In this document: in pieces, positions 32,778-40,874 of the stretch | Layout of the letters: each line of letters begins with the position of its first letter | How positions within the stretch are numbered: the stretch's first letter is position 1 | Origin: Candidatus Enterococcus ferrettii | GTDB lineage: Bacteria > Bacillota > Bacilli > Lactobacillales > Enterococcaceae | Direction: 5' to 3' | DNA length: 64,000 nt | Assembly: GCF_017377655.1 (NCBI RefSeq) | Contig: NZ_JAFREL010000069.1 | Location: forward strand, 43,821 to 107,820 | Translations under genes and position numbers: made by a program | Notes under the pieces: generated by a model | The model's input: the letters and a program-made list of their open reading frames with translations, nothing else | The model's database searches: none | What the model was told of the DNA's origin: nothing

Positions 32778-33628
32778 TGGAATCAATTGCGACTGCATTA
32801 GAAAAAATCATGGATAAAGTTTTGATCATTACTGGTGAATGCCCTAAATGCGGCGGTCCAATGCGGAAATGGAAGAACACCAATAAAGATGGAACGGAAC
32901 GCTGTGCACCAGTTTGTACGGCAGCAGATTGCGGATATCGGGAAATGACTAAGCTTCACCAATCCAAAGAACGGGTAATGTTTGATGAAGCGAAAATGAA
33001 GGATGCTCTCACACGGTTGACCAAAACTTCAATCGTGACTGACAGAAGCATTTTCTCCAATCGGTTTGAAGATTACCGGACTCCGGATCCCGAAACGAAA
33101 TTGGCTAAACAGCGAACGCTTGAGTGGGCAGCCGATATTGTTCAAGGCAAGAAGATACATGCAATTTTGACAGGATCGCCAGGCGTGGGCAAGACGCATT
33201 TAGGAATGTCTATCTTGAATTTTTCAATGAAAAAGTCTAGCTATGTAATCACCTGTTCCGTTGTCAGCTATCGAGAGCTGCTGGAACAACTAAAGTTTGC
33301 CATGAATGATCCGGAAGCTAGGAAACAGATTCAAGGAGCTTTGATGACCGAGATCAAGAAAACCGATCTTGTTCTGATTGATGATATTGGCGCTGAGCTT
33401 GGTCGTTTAGAAGATAACCAGCAGGCGACAGCATATGACGTGGATGTACTCACTTCGTTAGCAGAAGCACGACTAGATAAGGCGACGATCTTCACCACAA
33501 ATCTGACTTCTAAGCAGTTGATCCACGCTTACGGCGAACGAGTATTTTCTAGGATGATGAACAATGCTAGCAAAGAGTACGTGATGAATTTCAAAGAAAC
33601 TACCGATAAAAGGAGGAATCCGATTTGA
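32777..33628 (+). CDS. DnaC/DnaI-like helicase loader
   Basis: 283 residues: N-terminal zinc finger (CPKCGG then CAPVCTAADCGY) and an AAA+ domain with Walker A GSPGVGKTH and Walker B LVLIDDIGAE. It loads the host replicative helicase. The start overlaps the initiator's stop by 1 bp (TAATGG), linking the two. Confidence 0.9.
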   Translation: MESIATALEKIMDKVLIITGECPKCGGPMRKWKNTNKDGTERCAPVCTAADCGYREMTKLHQSKERVMFDEAKMKDALTRLTKTSIVTDRSIFSNRFEDYRTPDPETKLAKQRTLEWAADIVQGKKIHAILTGSPGVGKTHLGMSILNFSMKKSSYVITCSVVSYRELLEQLKFAMNDPEARKQIQGALMTEIKKTDLVLIDDIGAELGRLEDNQQATAYDVDVLTSLAEARLDKATIFTTNLTSKQLIHAYGERVFSRMMNNASKEYVMNFKETTDKRRNPI

Positions 33629-33861
33629 GTTATGTCGTTAAAATGATGTGCTACTTGGATGAATACGGAAATGGAATGCCATCACTAAAACATGCCAAAA
33701 AGCACGAAAATAAGGAAATGGCTGAACTGGTTGCAGAAACCTGCGGTGGTCGAGTAGTTGAATTGATTGATCAAAAGGATGCAGTGAAGGTCCGAACCAA
33801 AATGCACCCCAAGACAGCTCCAACTAAACCGAATCAGTCTTGGATGAGGAAAGGATGCTGA
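33625..33861 (+). CDS. Hypothetical phage protein
   Basis: 78 residues, TTG start overlapping the loader's stop with AAAGGAGG upstream. Basic C-terminus (KVRTKMHPKTAPTKP). No family recognised. Confidence 0.6.
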   Translation: MSYVVKMMCYLDEYGNGMPSLKHAKKHENKEMAELVAETCGGRVVELIDQKDAVKVRTKMHPKTAPTKPNQSWMRKGC

Positions 33862-33865
33862 TTTA

Positions 33866-34315
33866 ATGACTTACAGTAAATTCGGCAATAAAAAAGTTTA
33901 CGTCGATGGCTACAAGTTTGACTCAAAAGCCGAAGCTCGCTACTACGAAAAGCTTCGAGATGCTGGAGCGTCTTTCATGCCTATTGCTGGCAATTATTGC
34001 GCAATGCAGAAAACTATTCCTGTACAAAGCGCTGTGACACTTGCTACTGGCGAAAAGATTCGCCCAGTCAGTTATAAAGCCGATTTTGTTTTTTTCGAAG
34101 GAACCGAGATCGTAAAGGTTGTAGACGTTAAGGGCTATCAGGACGATATCTCAAAGCTAAAAATGAAGATGTTTGCCAAGGAATATGGATATCCTGTCAT
34201 CTTCGCTAAGTACGACGCCCGCCGAGATGTTTTCGAAGAAATGACCTGCTTTGAATCTTTGTATAAGCAAAACCAGCGCGCCAAGCAGCGGCGAGAAAGG
34301 AAGGCACAACCATGA
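33866..34315 (+). CDS. DUF1064 endodeoxyribonuclease-like protein
   Basis: 149 residues matching DUF1064: N-terminal KFGNKKVYVDGYKFDSKAEA and the restriction-endonuclease-like core with YKADFVFFEG and VVDVKG (acidic-lysine active site). Phage proteins of this type are proposed Holliday-junction or structure-specific nucleases, often in the RusA position of the replication module, as here. Confidence 0.85.
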   Translation: MTYSKFGNKKVYVDGYKFDSKAEARYYEKLRDAGASFMPIAGNYCAMQKTIPVQSAVTLATGEKIRPVSYKADFVFFEGTEIVKVVDVKGYQDDISKLKMKMFAKEYGYPVIFAKYDARRDVFEEMTCFESLYKQNQRAKQRRERKAQP

Positions 34316-34503
34316 CAGAATGGACCGTTCAAGTTTTAGACGAAAAGGGAAACGTCAAATATCAATCGAACACTACTGGCACCGAGGAACAGGCTAAATC
34401 GTTGGTAGAAACGTTTGAAAAAAAATATCGGGAAGATGTTGAGCAAAGAGACCTTGATAATGCAGTAAACACTGCTGAGCGAAGTAAGCGAGGGTTTTAC
34501 TGA
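34312..34503 (+). CDS. Hypothetical phage protein
   Basis: 63 residues, overlapping its neighbours at both ends (ATGA junctions). N-terminal beta hairpin (WTVQVLDEKGNVKYQ) and a charged helix. Unknown. Confidence 0.55.
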   Translation: MTEWTVQVLDEKGNVKYQSNTTGTEEQAKSLVETFEKKYREDVEQRDLDNAVNTAERSKRGFY

Positions 34504-34787
34504 TGAATGATGTTGCTCCCGTTCACCAGCTTAAAATCGCTCGTGAATACTACGAGGCCATAATAACTGGAAAAAAGAAATTTGAGATTCGCAAAAATGA
34601 CCGCAATTTCAAAGTTGGGGATGCTTTCGTTTTGCGAGAGTACAAAGACCATAGTTACACTGGCAAGTACGTGCTTGGGACTATTTCATATATAACCGAT
34701 TATGAACAGAAGGAAAACTTTGTCGTGTTTTCTTTCCAGCTTCAAGTTTATTCTTACGGCAAACTACCATTCGAGGGGGACAAATAA
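34503..34787 (+). CDS. DUF3850 (ASCH-like) protein
   Basis: 94 residues with the ASCH/PUA-like pattern: HQLKIAREYYEAIITGKKKF then EIRKNDRNFKVGDAFVLRE. ASCH domains bind RNA or modified nucleotides; the role in phages is unknown. It overlaps the preceding gene by 1 bp. Confidence 0.85.
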   Translation: MNDVAPVHQLKIAREYYEAIITGKKKFEIRKNDRNFKVGDAFVLREYKDHSYTGKYVLGTISYITDYEQKENFVVFSFQLQVYSYGKLPFEGDK

Positions 34788-35585
34788 ATGTCATTAGAAT
34801 TCAACGCAACACTTAGAGATAAAGGTCAGGCAAACGATGATAAGAAAAAAATCTTGTTGGAGGTTCCTGTGAAAGAATTGAAGGGGAAAGTTGAAGAGCT
34901 GACTGGCTTAGTTAACAAAACCGTGGTGATCACAATCTTGCCAGATTCCTACTCATATACTCAAAAAATTGATACCAGCACCAACAGGCCGATTCAAGAA
35001 TGGATCGTCAACAAGGATGGCACGGCTGAACTTGTTGAAAGCGAGCAGACTCAACTAGATATTGATGGAAAAGGAGGCTCGCCGGATATTAAGGAAGTAA
35101 CTAAGAAAGTCGATAAAGATATCGTTGACGAATATATTCTGAAAGCTACGACTTTGAGTTATTCCGGCATCATTAACCCACGGGATGTTGTCAGCCGCTT
35201 GAAATCTGGCGAAGACATTGGGGATATAGCCGAGCGTTATGAAATGTCTGATTCAGCATTACTAAATGAATTAGAGGAGGCACGGGCGGAACTAGCACCG
35301 TTTGCCGACAGTTGGGATAAGCACCGAGATGAGATTGTTTTTCAAGAACCAACAGAAGATCCGGAAGAGCCAGAAGATGAAGCAGCAGCCGACTCAGACC
35401 AAGCAGCAAGTGATCCTGTAGAGGACGAAAAAGAGACAGAAGAACCTGCCAAGGGCGATTCTGACGAAAAAGCAGCCGATTCTGACAAGGAAAATAAACC
35501 AGATGGGGAAAATACTGAACCAGATGTAAAAGCCGCTGAGGATGATTCAGACGGCGAAGACGGGGATGTTGATCCTTACGCATGA
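34788..35585 (+). CDS. Hypothetical protein with acidic disordered tail ending in DPYA
   Basis: 265 residues: a beta-rich N-terminal domain (about 1-60, LEVPVKELKGKVEEL), a helical middle (about 105-180, RDVVSRLKSGEDIGDIAERY), then ~85 residues of Asp/Glu-rich sequence ending GDVDPYA. Position and acidic tip are like a phage SSB, but no OB-fold is recognisable. The last four residues are identical to those of RecT in the same phage. Confidence 0.65.
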   Translation: MSLEFNATLRDKGQANDDKKKILLEVPVKELKGKVEELTGLVNKTVVITILPDSYSYTQKIDTSTNRPIQEWIVNKDGTAELVESEQTQLDIDGKGGSPDIKEVTKKVDKDIVDEYILKATTLSYSGIINPRDVVSRLKSGEDIGDIAERYEMSDSALLNELEEARAELAPFADSWDKHRDEIVFQEPTEDPEEPEDEAAADSDQAASDPVEDEKETEEPAKGDSDEKAADSDKENKPDGENTEPDVKAAEDDSDGEDGDVDPYA

Positions 35586-35971
35586 GAAAAGATGATCGAG
35601 TGATCATTTTAGAAAACAACAAATTTATCTGGAATTACGAAGAATTGGAACTCGCCAGATTGCTTTTCTCTCATGGTGAGTTCCCAACTAAGGTGGCAAC
35701 AATTATGAATGAGTCAGTGGTAGACATTTGTCTGCTGCTGATTCATTTAGAGGATAAAGGCAAGGTGAAGCGGATGTATCCTGATCAAATTAAGAATTAT
35801 AAAACTGAGCAGCAGTTCAAAAAGCACAAGAATTTGCTGGAGGACTTGAAAAAATATTTTGGTGATCGCCGCGATGGCGATTCTTCACAAATGATCAGAA
35901 TTTCTGAGGAAGAAAAGCTGCTGGATCGGCATTATCGTAAGTGGAAACACCGACAATCTAAAGGAGAGTAA
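35582..35971 (+). CDS. Hypothetical phage protein
   Basis: 129 residues, start overlapping the previous stop (ATGA). Helical, with ELARLLFSHGEFPTKVATIM that could be a degenerate helix-turn-helix. C-terminus basic. Unknown. Confidence 0.6.
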   Translation: MRKDDRVIILENNKFIWNYEELELARLLFSHGEFPTKVATIMNESVVDICLLLIHLEDKGKVKRMYPDQIKNYKTEQQFKKHKNLLEDLKKYFGDRRDGDSSQMIRISEEEKLLDRHYRKWKHRQSKGE

Positions 35972-35973
35972 TC

Positions 35974-36225
35974 ATGGATTATTTTAAAAAGACGATCAAT
36001 AAAATTAAAAGAAAAGTTTCGAAGTGTTTCAATGTGTTCTTTGTTCCTTCATTACTGATCTTCGCGTTAATAGAAATCTTGCTAGGGTCTTGGGAAAGGG
36101 CTTTACACTTTATTGTTTTATATACTGTCTGTTTTCTTGGCGATAGGCTTCTGGACATCAAAAAAAGTTTAGACACGATCTGGTATCTGCTTTACAAAAG
36201 AAACAAAAAAGACGGAATAGATTGA
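35974..36225 (+). CDS. Small phage membrane protein
   Basis: 83 residues: basic N-terminus (KKTINKIKRKVSK), then two hydrophobic segments (VFFVPSLLIFALIEILLG; ALHFIVLYTVCFLG) and a charged tail. Unknown function. Confidence 0.55.
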   Translation: MDYFKKTINKIKRKVSKCFNVFFVPSLLIFALIEILLGSWERALHFIVLYTVCFLGDRLLDIKKSLDTIWYLLYKRNKKDGID

Positions 36226-36271
36226 GTCTAGTCAAGGAAGATAGTATGGACTGAGAAAGGGTGACTAGTGA

Positions 36272-36502
36272 ATGTTTATTGAATTACATGATTTTCTTGG
36301 GAGAGCTACGTTAGTCAATATTAACGCCATCAAAGCTGTTATAGCACTTGATGGGAAAGAGTCTTGTGATGGAATGACAGTAAATAGTGTCGTTGAATAC
36401 TTTCATTCAAGTGATGAATTCAGAAACGGAACAGAAAAGTTTTTAGAGACTTACGACGAAATAAAAACAATGCTCGAATTCGTAACTGATAAAGTCATTT
36501 AA
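36272..36502 (+). CDS. Hypothetical phage protein
   Basis: 76 residues, acidic, starting MFIELHDFLGRATLVNI, which resembles small phage proteins with a short beta-sheet. The ribosome site is weak (GAAAGGG 13 bases upstream). Unknown function. Confidence 0.5.
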   Translation: MFIELHDFLGRATLVNINAIKAVIALDGKESCDGMTVNSVVEYFHSSDEFRNGTEKFLETYDEIKTMLEFVTDKVI

Positions 36503-36531
36503 TGACCGAAAGAACGGAATGGAGAAAGAAC

Positions 36532-36762
36532 ATGAATAAAGTAGATTTATATAGAGTAGGTCATGTGTCATCTGCAATAAGATTTTTGACCAAAAAAGAA
36601 GTTGCCGTACAAGATAAATTAGTTTCTATGAGATTAGAAGATTTAGAAAATACATTACAGGATTGGCTTAATGAGAATGGGTGGGATATTGCTGATTTTG
36701 GCGATGATATACTTCTTATTCCTCCAGAAGCTATGAAACAATGTTCAATTTTGTATAGATGA
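36532..36762 (+). CDS. Hypothetical phage protein
   Basis: 76 residues. ATG 36532 is chosen because GGAG lies seven bases upstream; an in-frame ATG at 36502 overlapping the previous stop is the alternative. Acidic, with VGHVSSAIRFLTKKEV. Unknown. Confidence 0.5.
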   Translation: MNKVDLYRVGHVSSAIRFLTKKEVAVQDKLVSMRLEDLENTLQDWLNENGWDIADFGDDILLIPPEAMKQCSILYR

Positions 36763-36807
36763 ATTTTTTAACTATCTACTAATGATTGGAAATAAGGAGG
36801 GCGGCAA

Positions 36808-37017
36808 ATGTGGCTTTTGATAAAAACAAAATTTCATAACAAACAAAGGCACATGTTATTCAAGTATAGAGAAGATGCTGAAGAATATTTGATGAGTCAA
36901 GGCGCTAAGAGAAAAGGGCGAGGAGATCATTTTGTCGCCATTGAAGTATTTATAGATGGAGATTGGACAAGTGAAACACCAGTGCATTATGATTTGGAGT
37001 TTTTAAAGGTACGCTAA
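36808..37017 (+). CDS. Hypothetical phage protein
   Basis: 69 residues, compact alpha/beta with basic patch (SQGAKRKGRGDHFV). AAGGAGGGCGG precedes the ATG. Unknown. Confidence 0.55.
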   Translation: MWLLIKTKFHNKQRHMLFKYREDAEEYLMSQGAKRKGRGDHFVAIEVFIDGDWTSETPVHYDLEFLKVR

Positions 37018-37042
37018 CTAGTATAAGAAAGAAGGAAAAGCA

Positions 37043-37255
37043 ATGAATATTAGCGAAAATGAATACAACGATTTGACGGCAGTAGAAGGAATCCATCAGG
37101 ACGACGTTGCTCAGCTTATTGACCAGAACGATACTTTTGAAGGGTTAGTCTCAGATTTAAAGGACTACTTCAAATTGGATGATGCTTACTATGCCGAACG
37201 GGCAGCACTAAAAGCAATGGTCGAAAAGACCAATGACAAAGCTTATTTCAATTAA
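37043..37255 (+). CDS. Hypothetical phage protein
   Basis: 70 residues, acidic and helical (EGIHQDDVAQLIDQN). AGAAGGAA upstream. Unknown. Confidence 0.5.
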   Translation: MNISENEYNDLTAVEGIHQDDVAQLIDQNDTFEGLVSDLKDYFKLDDAYYAERAALKAMVEKTNDKAYFN

Positions 37256-37280
37256 CCAAGGAAAGGAAGGAGTGGAAAAA

Positions 37281-37544
37281 ATGGAAGTCGATATTTTCAA
37301 ATCGGTGTCTGATGAACGTAGGAGACAAGAAAAAAAATGGGGAACACAAAATCATAGCCCTCTTCTTTGGCATAGTATTCTTTCGGAGGAAGTAGGCGAA
37401 GTTGCAAAAGAGATAAACGAGTATGGATTTTCATCAGAGGTACATCGATTAGAACAAGCACGTACAGAACTTATTCAAGTAGCAGCCGTTGCTATAGCAT
37501 TCGCTGATAGTCTAGACAGAAATGAATTGAACCGATTCCAGTAA
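37281..37544 (+). CDS. MazG-like / all-alpha NTP pyrophosphatase-like protein
   Basis: 87 residues: ERRRQEKKWG, then SILSEEVGEVAKEINEYG, which is the EExxE metal motif of all-alpha NTP pyrophosphatases, then ELIQVAAVAIAFADS. It may cleanse nucleotide pools or remove an alarmone. ATG 37281 with GGAAGGAG is preferred over the longer frame from 37233 that overlaps the previous gene. Confidence 0.75.
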   Translation: MEVDIFKSVSDERRRQEKKWGTQNHSPLLWHSILSEEVGEVAKEINEYGFSSEVHRLEQARTELIQVAAVAIAFADSLDRNELNRFQ

Positions 37545-37569
37545 CCACCAGTAGTAAGGAGAGATTTAT

Positions 37570-38022
37570 TTGACCAAAATATTAGATGCTTGCTGTGGCA
37601 GCCGGATGTTCTGGTTTGATAAGAAACATCCAGACGTAACTTTTATGGATTGCCGAGAGTATTATGAGGAGTTACCGACCGGGCATGTAATTGATGTGAA
37701 TCCCGATATCGTTGGCGATTTCCGAGATATGCCTTTTGAGGATAATTGCTTTGATCTGGTGGTTTTTGACCCTCCACATTTACTGCATGCTGGTGAGAAT
37801 TCATGGTTGGCCAAAAAATATGGCAAACTAGATGACCTCTGGCCAGAAGACATCCGCCAAGGATTCGCAGAATGCATGAGAGTTCTTAAACCAAATGGAT
37901 CAGTGATCTTTAAATGGAATGAAGATCAAATTTCTCTCAGCGAAGTTTTGAGAGCGATAGGCTACGAACCATTATTTGGAAATAAAAGAAGCAAAACCCA
38001 TTGGTTAGTTTTTGTGAAGTGA
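37570..38022 (+). CDS. Class I SAM-dependent DNA methyltransferase-like protein
   Basis: 150 residues: a SAM-binding start (ILDACCGSRMFWF), the catalytic DPPH motif (VVFDPPHLL) typical of amino-methyltransferases acting on adenine N6 or cytosine N4, and a VLKPNGSVIFKWNE strand. It lacks a clear target-recognition domain, so substrate is uncertain. TTG start with AAGGAGAG. No restriction enzyme gene is adjacent, so it probably protects phage DNA. Confidence 0.8.
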   Translation: MTKILDACCGSRMFWFDKKHPDVTFMDCREYYEELPTGHVIDVNPDIVGDFRDMPFEDNCFDLVVFDPPHLLHAGENSWLAKKYGKLDDLWPEDIRQGFAECMRVLKPNGSVIFKWNEDQISLSEVLRAIGYEPLFGNKRSKTHWLVFVK

Positions 38023-38041
38023 TGCTTGAGGAGATGGAAGA

Positions 38042-39220
38042 ATGAAATTTTTAGACCTTTTCGCAGGTATTGGCGGCTTTCGTCTCGGTATGGAACAAGC
38101 CGGCCATGAGTGTGTCGGTTTTTGTGAAATAGATAAATTCGCAAGAAAAAGCTATAAAGCAATTCATGATACAGAAGGGGAGGTGGAGATGCATGACATC
38201 ACAACCGTTACAGATGAATTTATTCGAGGAATCGGAAGTGTCGACGTTATCTGTGGAGGATTTCCGTGCCAGGCTTTCTCAATTGCGGGAAAACGAAGAG
38301 GTTTCGAAGATACTCGAGGAACTCTTTTCTTTGAAATTGCAAGGTTCGCATCTATTCTCAGACCACGCTATTTATTCCTTGAGAACGTCAAAGGACTCCT
38401 TGACCACGAAGGAGGGGCTACGTTCGAGACAATCCTCCGAGCGTTGGATGACATCGGGTATGATGTGGAATGGCAAGTGCTTAACTCTAAAGACTACGTT
38501 CCACAAAACAGAGAGCGAGTTTTCATTATTGGACATCTTAGAGGAGCAGGTACCAGAAAAATATTTCCTTTCAGAAAAAGCGACATGTCGTTTGATAGAG
38601 GATATAAAATCCAAATAATTGGCAGCACAAAGCCTGAAGAAGCTACCAGATCTGGTCAAAGGGATGTTGTCTATTCAGCAAATGGACTGATGGGAGCTTT
38701 AAGCGCTACTGACTATAAGCAGCCAAAGCAGATAGCATTGCCAGTGTTGACCCCAGAACGATTGGAAAAAAGACAAAATGGTAGACGGTTTAAGAATGAC
38801 GGAGAAGAAATGTTTACGTTAACTGCTCAAGATCGTCATGGAGTTGCTATTGTCCAAAAACCAAGAGGATATAACAAAGGAGGAGAGCATGAAATATCTC
38901 CGACTCTCTCAAGCCACAGTTGGCATGAGAATAACTTTCTGCAGATTGGTGGAATTTATACAAATGATTCTAAAGAATTCAATCGTGGTGTTATGCCTGG
39001 GGTAAGTCGATCGATAAAAGCTCAAAGTCACGATGCAGGAGTATTTGACGGTGTCAGAATCCGAAAGTTAATACCTCGTGAATGTTGGAGACTTCAGACG
39101 TTTCCAGACTGGGCTTTTGATCGGGCAGCAGAGGTGAATTCGGATAGTCAACTATACAAACAAGCTGGAAACAGTGTGACTGTAGCAGTAATTTTCGACA
39201 TTGGAAGTAGATTTGTTTAG
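38042..39220 (+). CDS. DNA (cytosine-5) methyltransferase
   Basis: 392 residues with C5-methyltransferase motifs in order: motif I DLFAGIGGFRLG, motif IV GGFPCQAFS (catalytic Cys76), motif VI ENVKG, motif VIII QNRERVFIIG, a target-recognition region (about 180-330) and motifs IX-X (RECWRLQTFPDW; YKQAGNSVTVAV). All catalytic motifs are intact. It is an orphan enzyme, probably protecting the phage from host restriction. A second reading frame with its own ribosome site lies entirely inside it (38193-38618). Confidence 0.93.
   Translation: MKFLDLFAGIGGFRLGMEQAGHECVGFCEIDKFARKSYKAIHDTEGEVEMHDITTVTDEFIRGIGSVDVICGGFPCQAFSIAGKRRGFEDTRGTLFFEIARFASILRPRYLFLENVKGLLDHEGGATFETILRALDDIGYDVEWQVLNSKDYVPQNRERVFIIGHLRGAGTRKIFPFRKSDMSFDRGYKIQIIGSTKPEEATRSGQRDVVYSANGLMGALSATDYKQPKQIALPVLTPERLEKRQNGRRFKNDGEEMFTLTAQDRHGVAIVQKPRGYNKGGEHEISPTLSSHSWHENNFLQIGGIYTNDSKEFNRGVMPGVSRSIKAQSHDAGVFDGVRIRKLIPRECWRLQTFPDWAFDRAAEVNSDSQLYKQAGNSVTVAVIFDIGSRFV
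38193..38618 (+). CDS. Candidate overlapping gene nested in the cytosine methyltransferase gene
   Basis: 141 codons in a different frame. The ATG has GGGGAGGTGGAG immediately upstream, much stronger than expected for a chance frame. The C-terminal half (ERWMTSGMMWNGKCLTLKTT, then SEFSLLDILEEQVPEKYFLS) resembles, from memory, small phage proteins commonly found with cytosine methyltransferases. The same nucleotides encode the conserved VFIIGHLRG and FPFR parts of the methyltransferase. It may be a true overprinted protein or a shadow of conserved methyltransferase codons. Confidence 0.45.
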   Translation: MTSQPLQMNLFEESEVSTLSVEDFRARLSQLRENEEVSKILEELFSLKLQGSHLFSDHAIYSLRTSKDSLTTKEGLRSRQSSERWMTSGMMWNGKCLTLKTTFHKTESEFSLLDILEEQVPEKYFLSEKATCRLIEDIKSK

Positions 39221-39252
39221 TCAATTAACTCAGCATAGAAAGGAAAGATTGA

Positions 39253-39810
39253 ATGAACGTACAAGAATTAATTGCCAAATACGAACAGGTAAAAGAGGAT
39301 ATTCTGCATTACCAAAATAGTGAGAATTGGAAATGCGAAGGGCTACTTCAAAAAAGCCAAAGTGTGGCAGTGTTAAGTTGGGTACATGATTTTATAGAGG
39401 ATTTAAAAAAAATAGATGAACCGCAGAAAGTCAAAGTGCCAGCGTTTGTGGCGGAGTGGTATGAGAAGAACAAGAGTAATCTAGAATTTAGAATTTGGAA
39501 ATACATCAAGAATTGGGACGATCAAGAATGGAATGATTTTAAAAGTTGGATGGATAAAAACAACAATAAGTCTTTCGAAACGCTAACACAAATGCAGTAC
39601 GGATACGAGGTCGAGGAAGAGCCAAAGTATTATGTAAAACTACCAGGAACAGCCTGGGAAACTTACCTTGTGAGAAGTGATGAAAACGAGTTGATTCTCT
39701 GGCAGAATACACGGACTGGCACTCAGTTCACCGAGAAGGAAATTAAAGCAATAGATGATCGTTATTGGCCATTTGCAGTGCCAGTTGAACCAGTGGAGGT
39801 GGCGGAATGA
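39253..39810 (+). CDS. DUF1642-family phage protein
   Basis: 185 residues: an N-terminal helical part, then the DUF1642 region (KVPAFVAEWYEKNKSNLEF and ending in FTEKEIKAIDDRYWPFAVPV). Widespread in Gram-positive phage early/middle regions; function unknown. AAAGGAAAG precedes the ATG. Confidence 0.85.
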   Translation: MNVQELIAKYEQVKEDILHYQNSENWKCEGLLQKSQSVAVLSWVHDFIEDLKKIDEPQKVKVPAFVAEWYEKNKSNLEFRIWKYIKNWDDQEWNDFKSWMDKNNNKSFETLTQMQYGYEVEEEPKYYVKLPGTAWETYLVRSDENELILWQNTRTGTQFTEKEIKAIDDRYWPFAVPVEPVEVAE

Positions 39811-40205
39811 TAACTAAATTTAGAGCATGGGATAAAAAAGATAAAGACATCAAAGAGGTCACTTCGATAGATTGGTCACTGGATATAGTTGAATTTTTGA
39901 ATGGAGCTATTGAGAGAGAGTTCGATAGTGTAATCATCATGCAATCAACAGGTCTGAAAGACAAGAACGGCGTGGAGATATTCGATGGGGATATTGTTAA
40001 AGTCAGTGTTCATAACGGATTTGATTATTATGATAACGAAGTTTGCGTTGTAAGAAAGTCAAGATTTCATTCTGGTTTAGTTTGCATTAATCCAAGTACT
40101 GATATGGAATGCCGCATATTCAATAAAGATTTTTTGGAGGATTATCAATACGAAGTCGTAGGCAACATCCACGAAAATTCAGAGTTGTTGGAGGTAGAGG
40201 AATGA
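39807..40205 (+). CDS. YopX-family phage protein
   Basis: 132 residues matching YopX: N-terminal KFRAWDKKDK, then IMQSTGLKDKNGVEIFDGDI and a C-terminal YEVVGNIHEN. Common in Firmicute phages, function unknown. It overlaps the DUF1642 gene by 4 bp (ATGA). Confidence 0.9.
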   Translation: MITKFRAWDKKDKDIKEVTSIDWSLDIVEFLNGAIEREFDSVIIMQSTGLKDKNGVEIFDGDIVKVSVHNGFDYYDNEVCVVRKSRFHSGLVCINPSTDMECRIFNKDFLEDYQYEVVGNIHENSELLEVEE

Positions 40206-40393
40206 CATTAGGAATTAAATACAAAACACTTGCAGGTAACATCGTTTCAGTGACGGCAGCATCAGTAGCAAATTATTTCATGAAAGACATATTTGAACCA
40301 GATTCTCCCGCAGTGATCTTGTGCGCTTGTTTGAATGAAAATGAAGAGACGGAATACTGGCTCAGCAACCAATTAAAAGAGGTGTTGGAATGA
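40202..40393 (+). CDS. Hypothetical phage protein
   Basis: 63 residues, overlapping its neighbours by 4 bp on both sides (ATGA). N-terminal beta hairpin (LGIKYKTLAGNIVSVTA). Unknown. Confidence 0.55.
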   Translation: MTLGIKYKTLAGNIVSVTAASVANYFMKDIFEPDSPAVILCACLNENEETEYWLSNQLKEVLE

Positions 40394-40518
40394 AAAAGTA
40401 TTTACGAGAGCTTTCTGATGCGATGATGAGATTCTTCAAAGAAGTGATTGAGTTTATAAAGTATTGCAGCAAAGATTTGGAATCTGAGGGAAAAACATGG
40501 AAAGACTATTTCCACTAA
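40390..40518 (+). CDS. Small amphipathic phage protein
   Basis: 42 residues starting in the previous stop (ATGA). Basic-aromatic amphipathic helix (SDAMMRFFKEVIEFIKY). Unknown function. Confidence 0.45.
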   Translation: MKKYLRELSDAMMRFFKEVIEFIKYCSKDLESEGKTWKDYFH

Positions 40519-40545
40519 CCGACGCTTGAAAGGAGACTTCACAAA

Positions 40546-40863
40546 ATGAGAGATCGAGTTACCAATGAGGAAATGCTGAGGATGAACACGCGGCAGCAAG
40601 CAGTAAAATTACTCAAACGTCTATCGAAGCAAGGCTATAAGTATGTTACTCGTGATTTAGAAAGTGAATGGCTCCTTTGTTTTAACCTGAAACCGAAAAG
40701 ATACCTGGATTTAGAAATCTGGGGTTATGTAAATGAAAAAGACGATGGAGCAATGATGGCCCGCGGATTTAAGAACACCGATATCACTGAGATTCGATGG
40801 AGCAATCGTTCACCAACGTTGATTAATGAATTTTTGAGCGATGAAATAATAATGACAGGTTAG
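40546..40863 (+). CDS. Hypothetical phage protein
   Basis: 105 residues with AVKLLKRLSKQGYKYVTRDL and WLLCFNLKPKRY. GAAAGGAG precedes the ATG. No family recognised. Confidence 0.6.
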   Translation: MRDRVTNEEMLRMNTRQQAVKLLKRLSKQGYKYVTRDLESEWLLCFNLKPKRYLDLEIWGYVNEKDDGAMMARGFKNTDITEIRWSNRSPTLINEFLSDEIIMTG

Positions 40864-40874
40864 GAGATGCAGCA

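Noticed and set aside
35191..35622. 143-residue frame on the minus strand
   Set aside because: Leucine/histidine-rich shadow of the acidic tail of the plus-strand gene at 34788.
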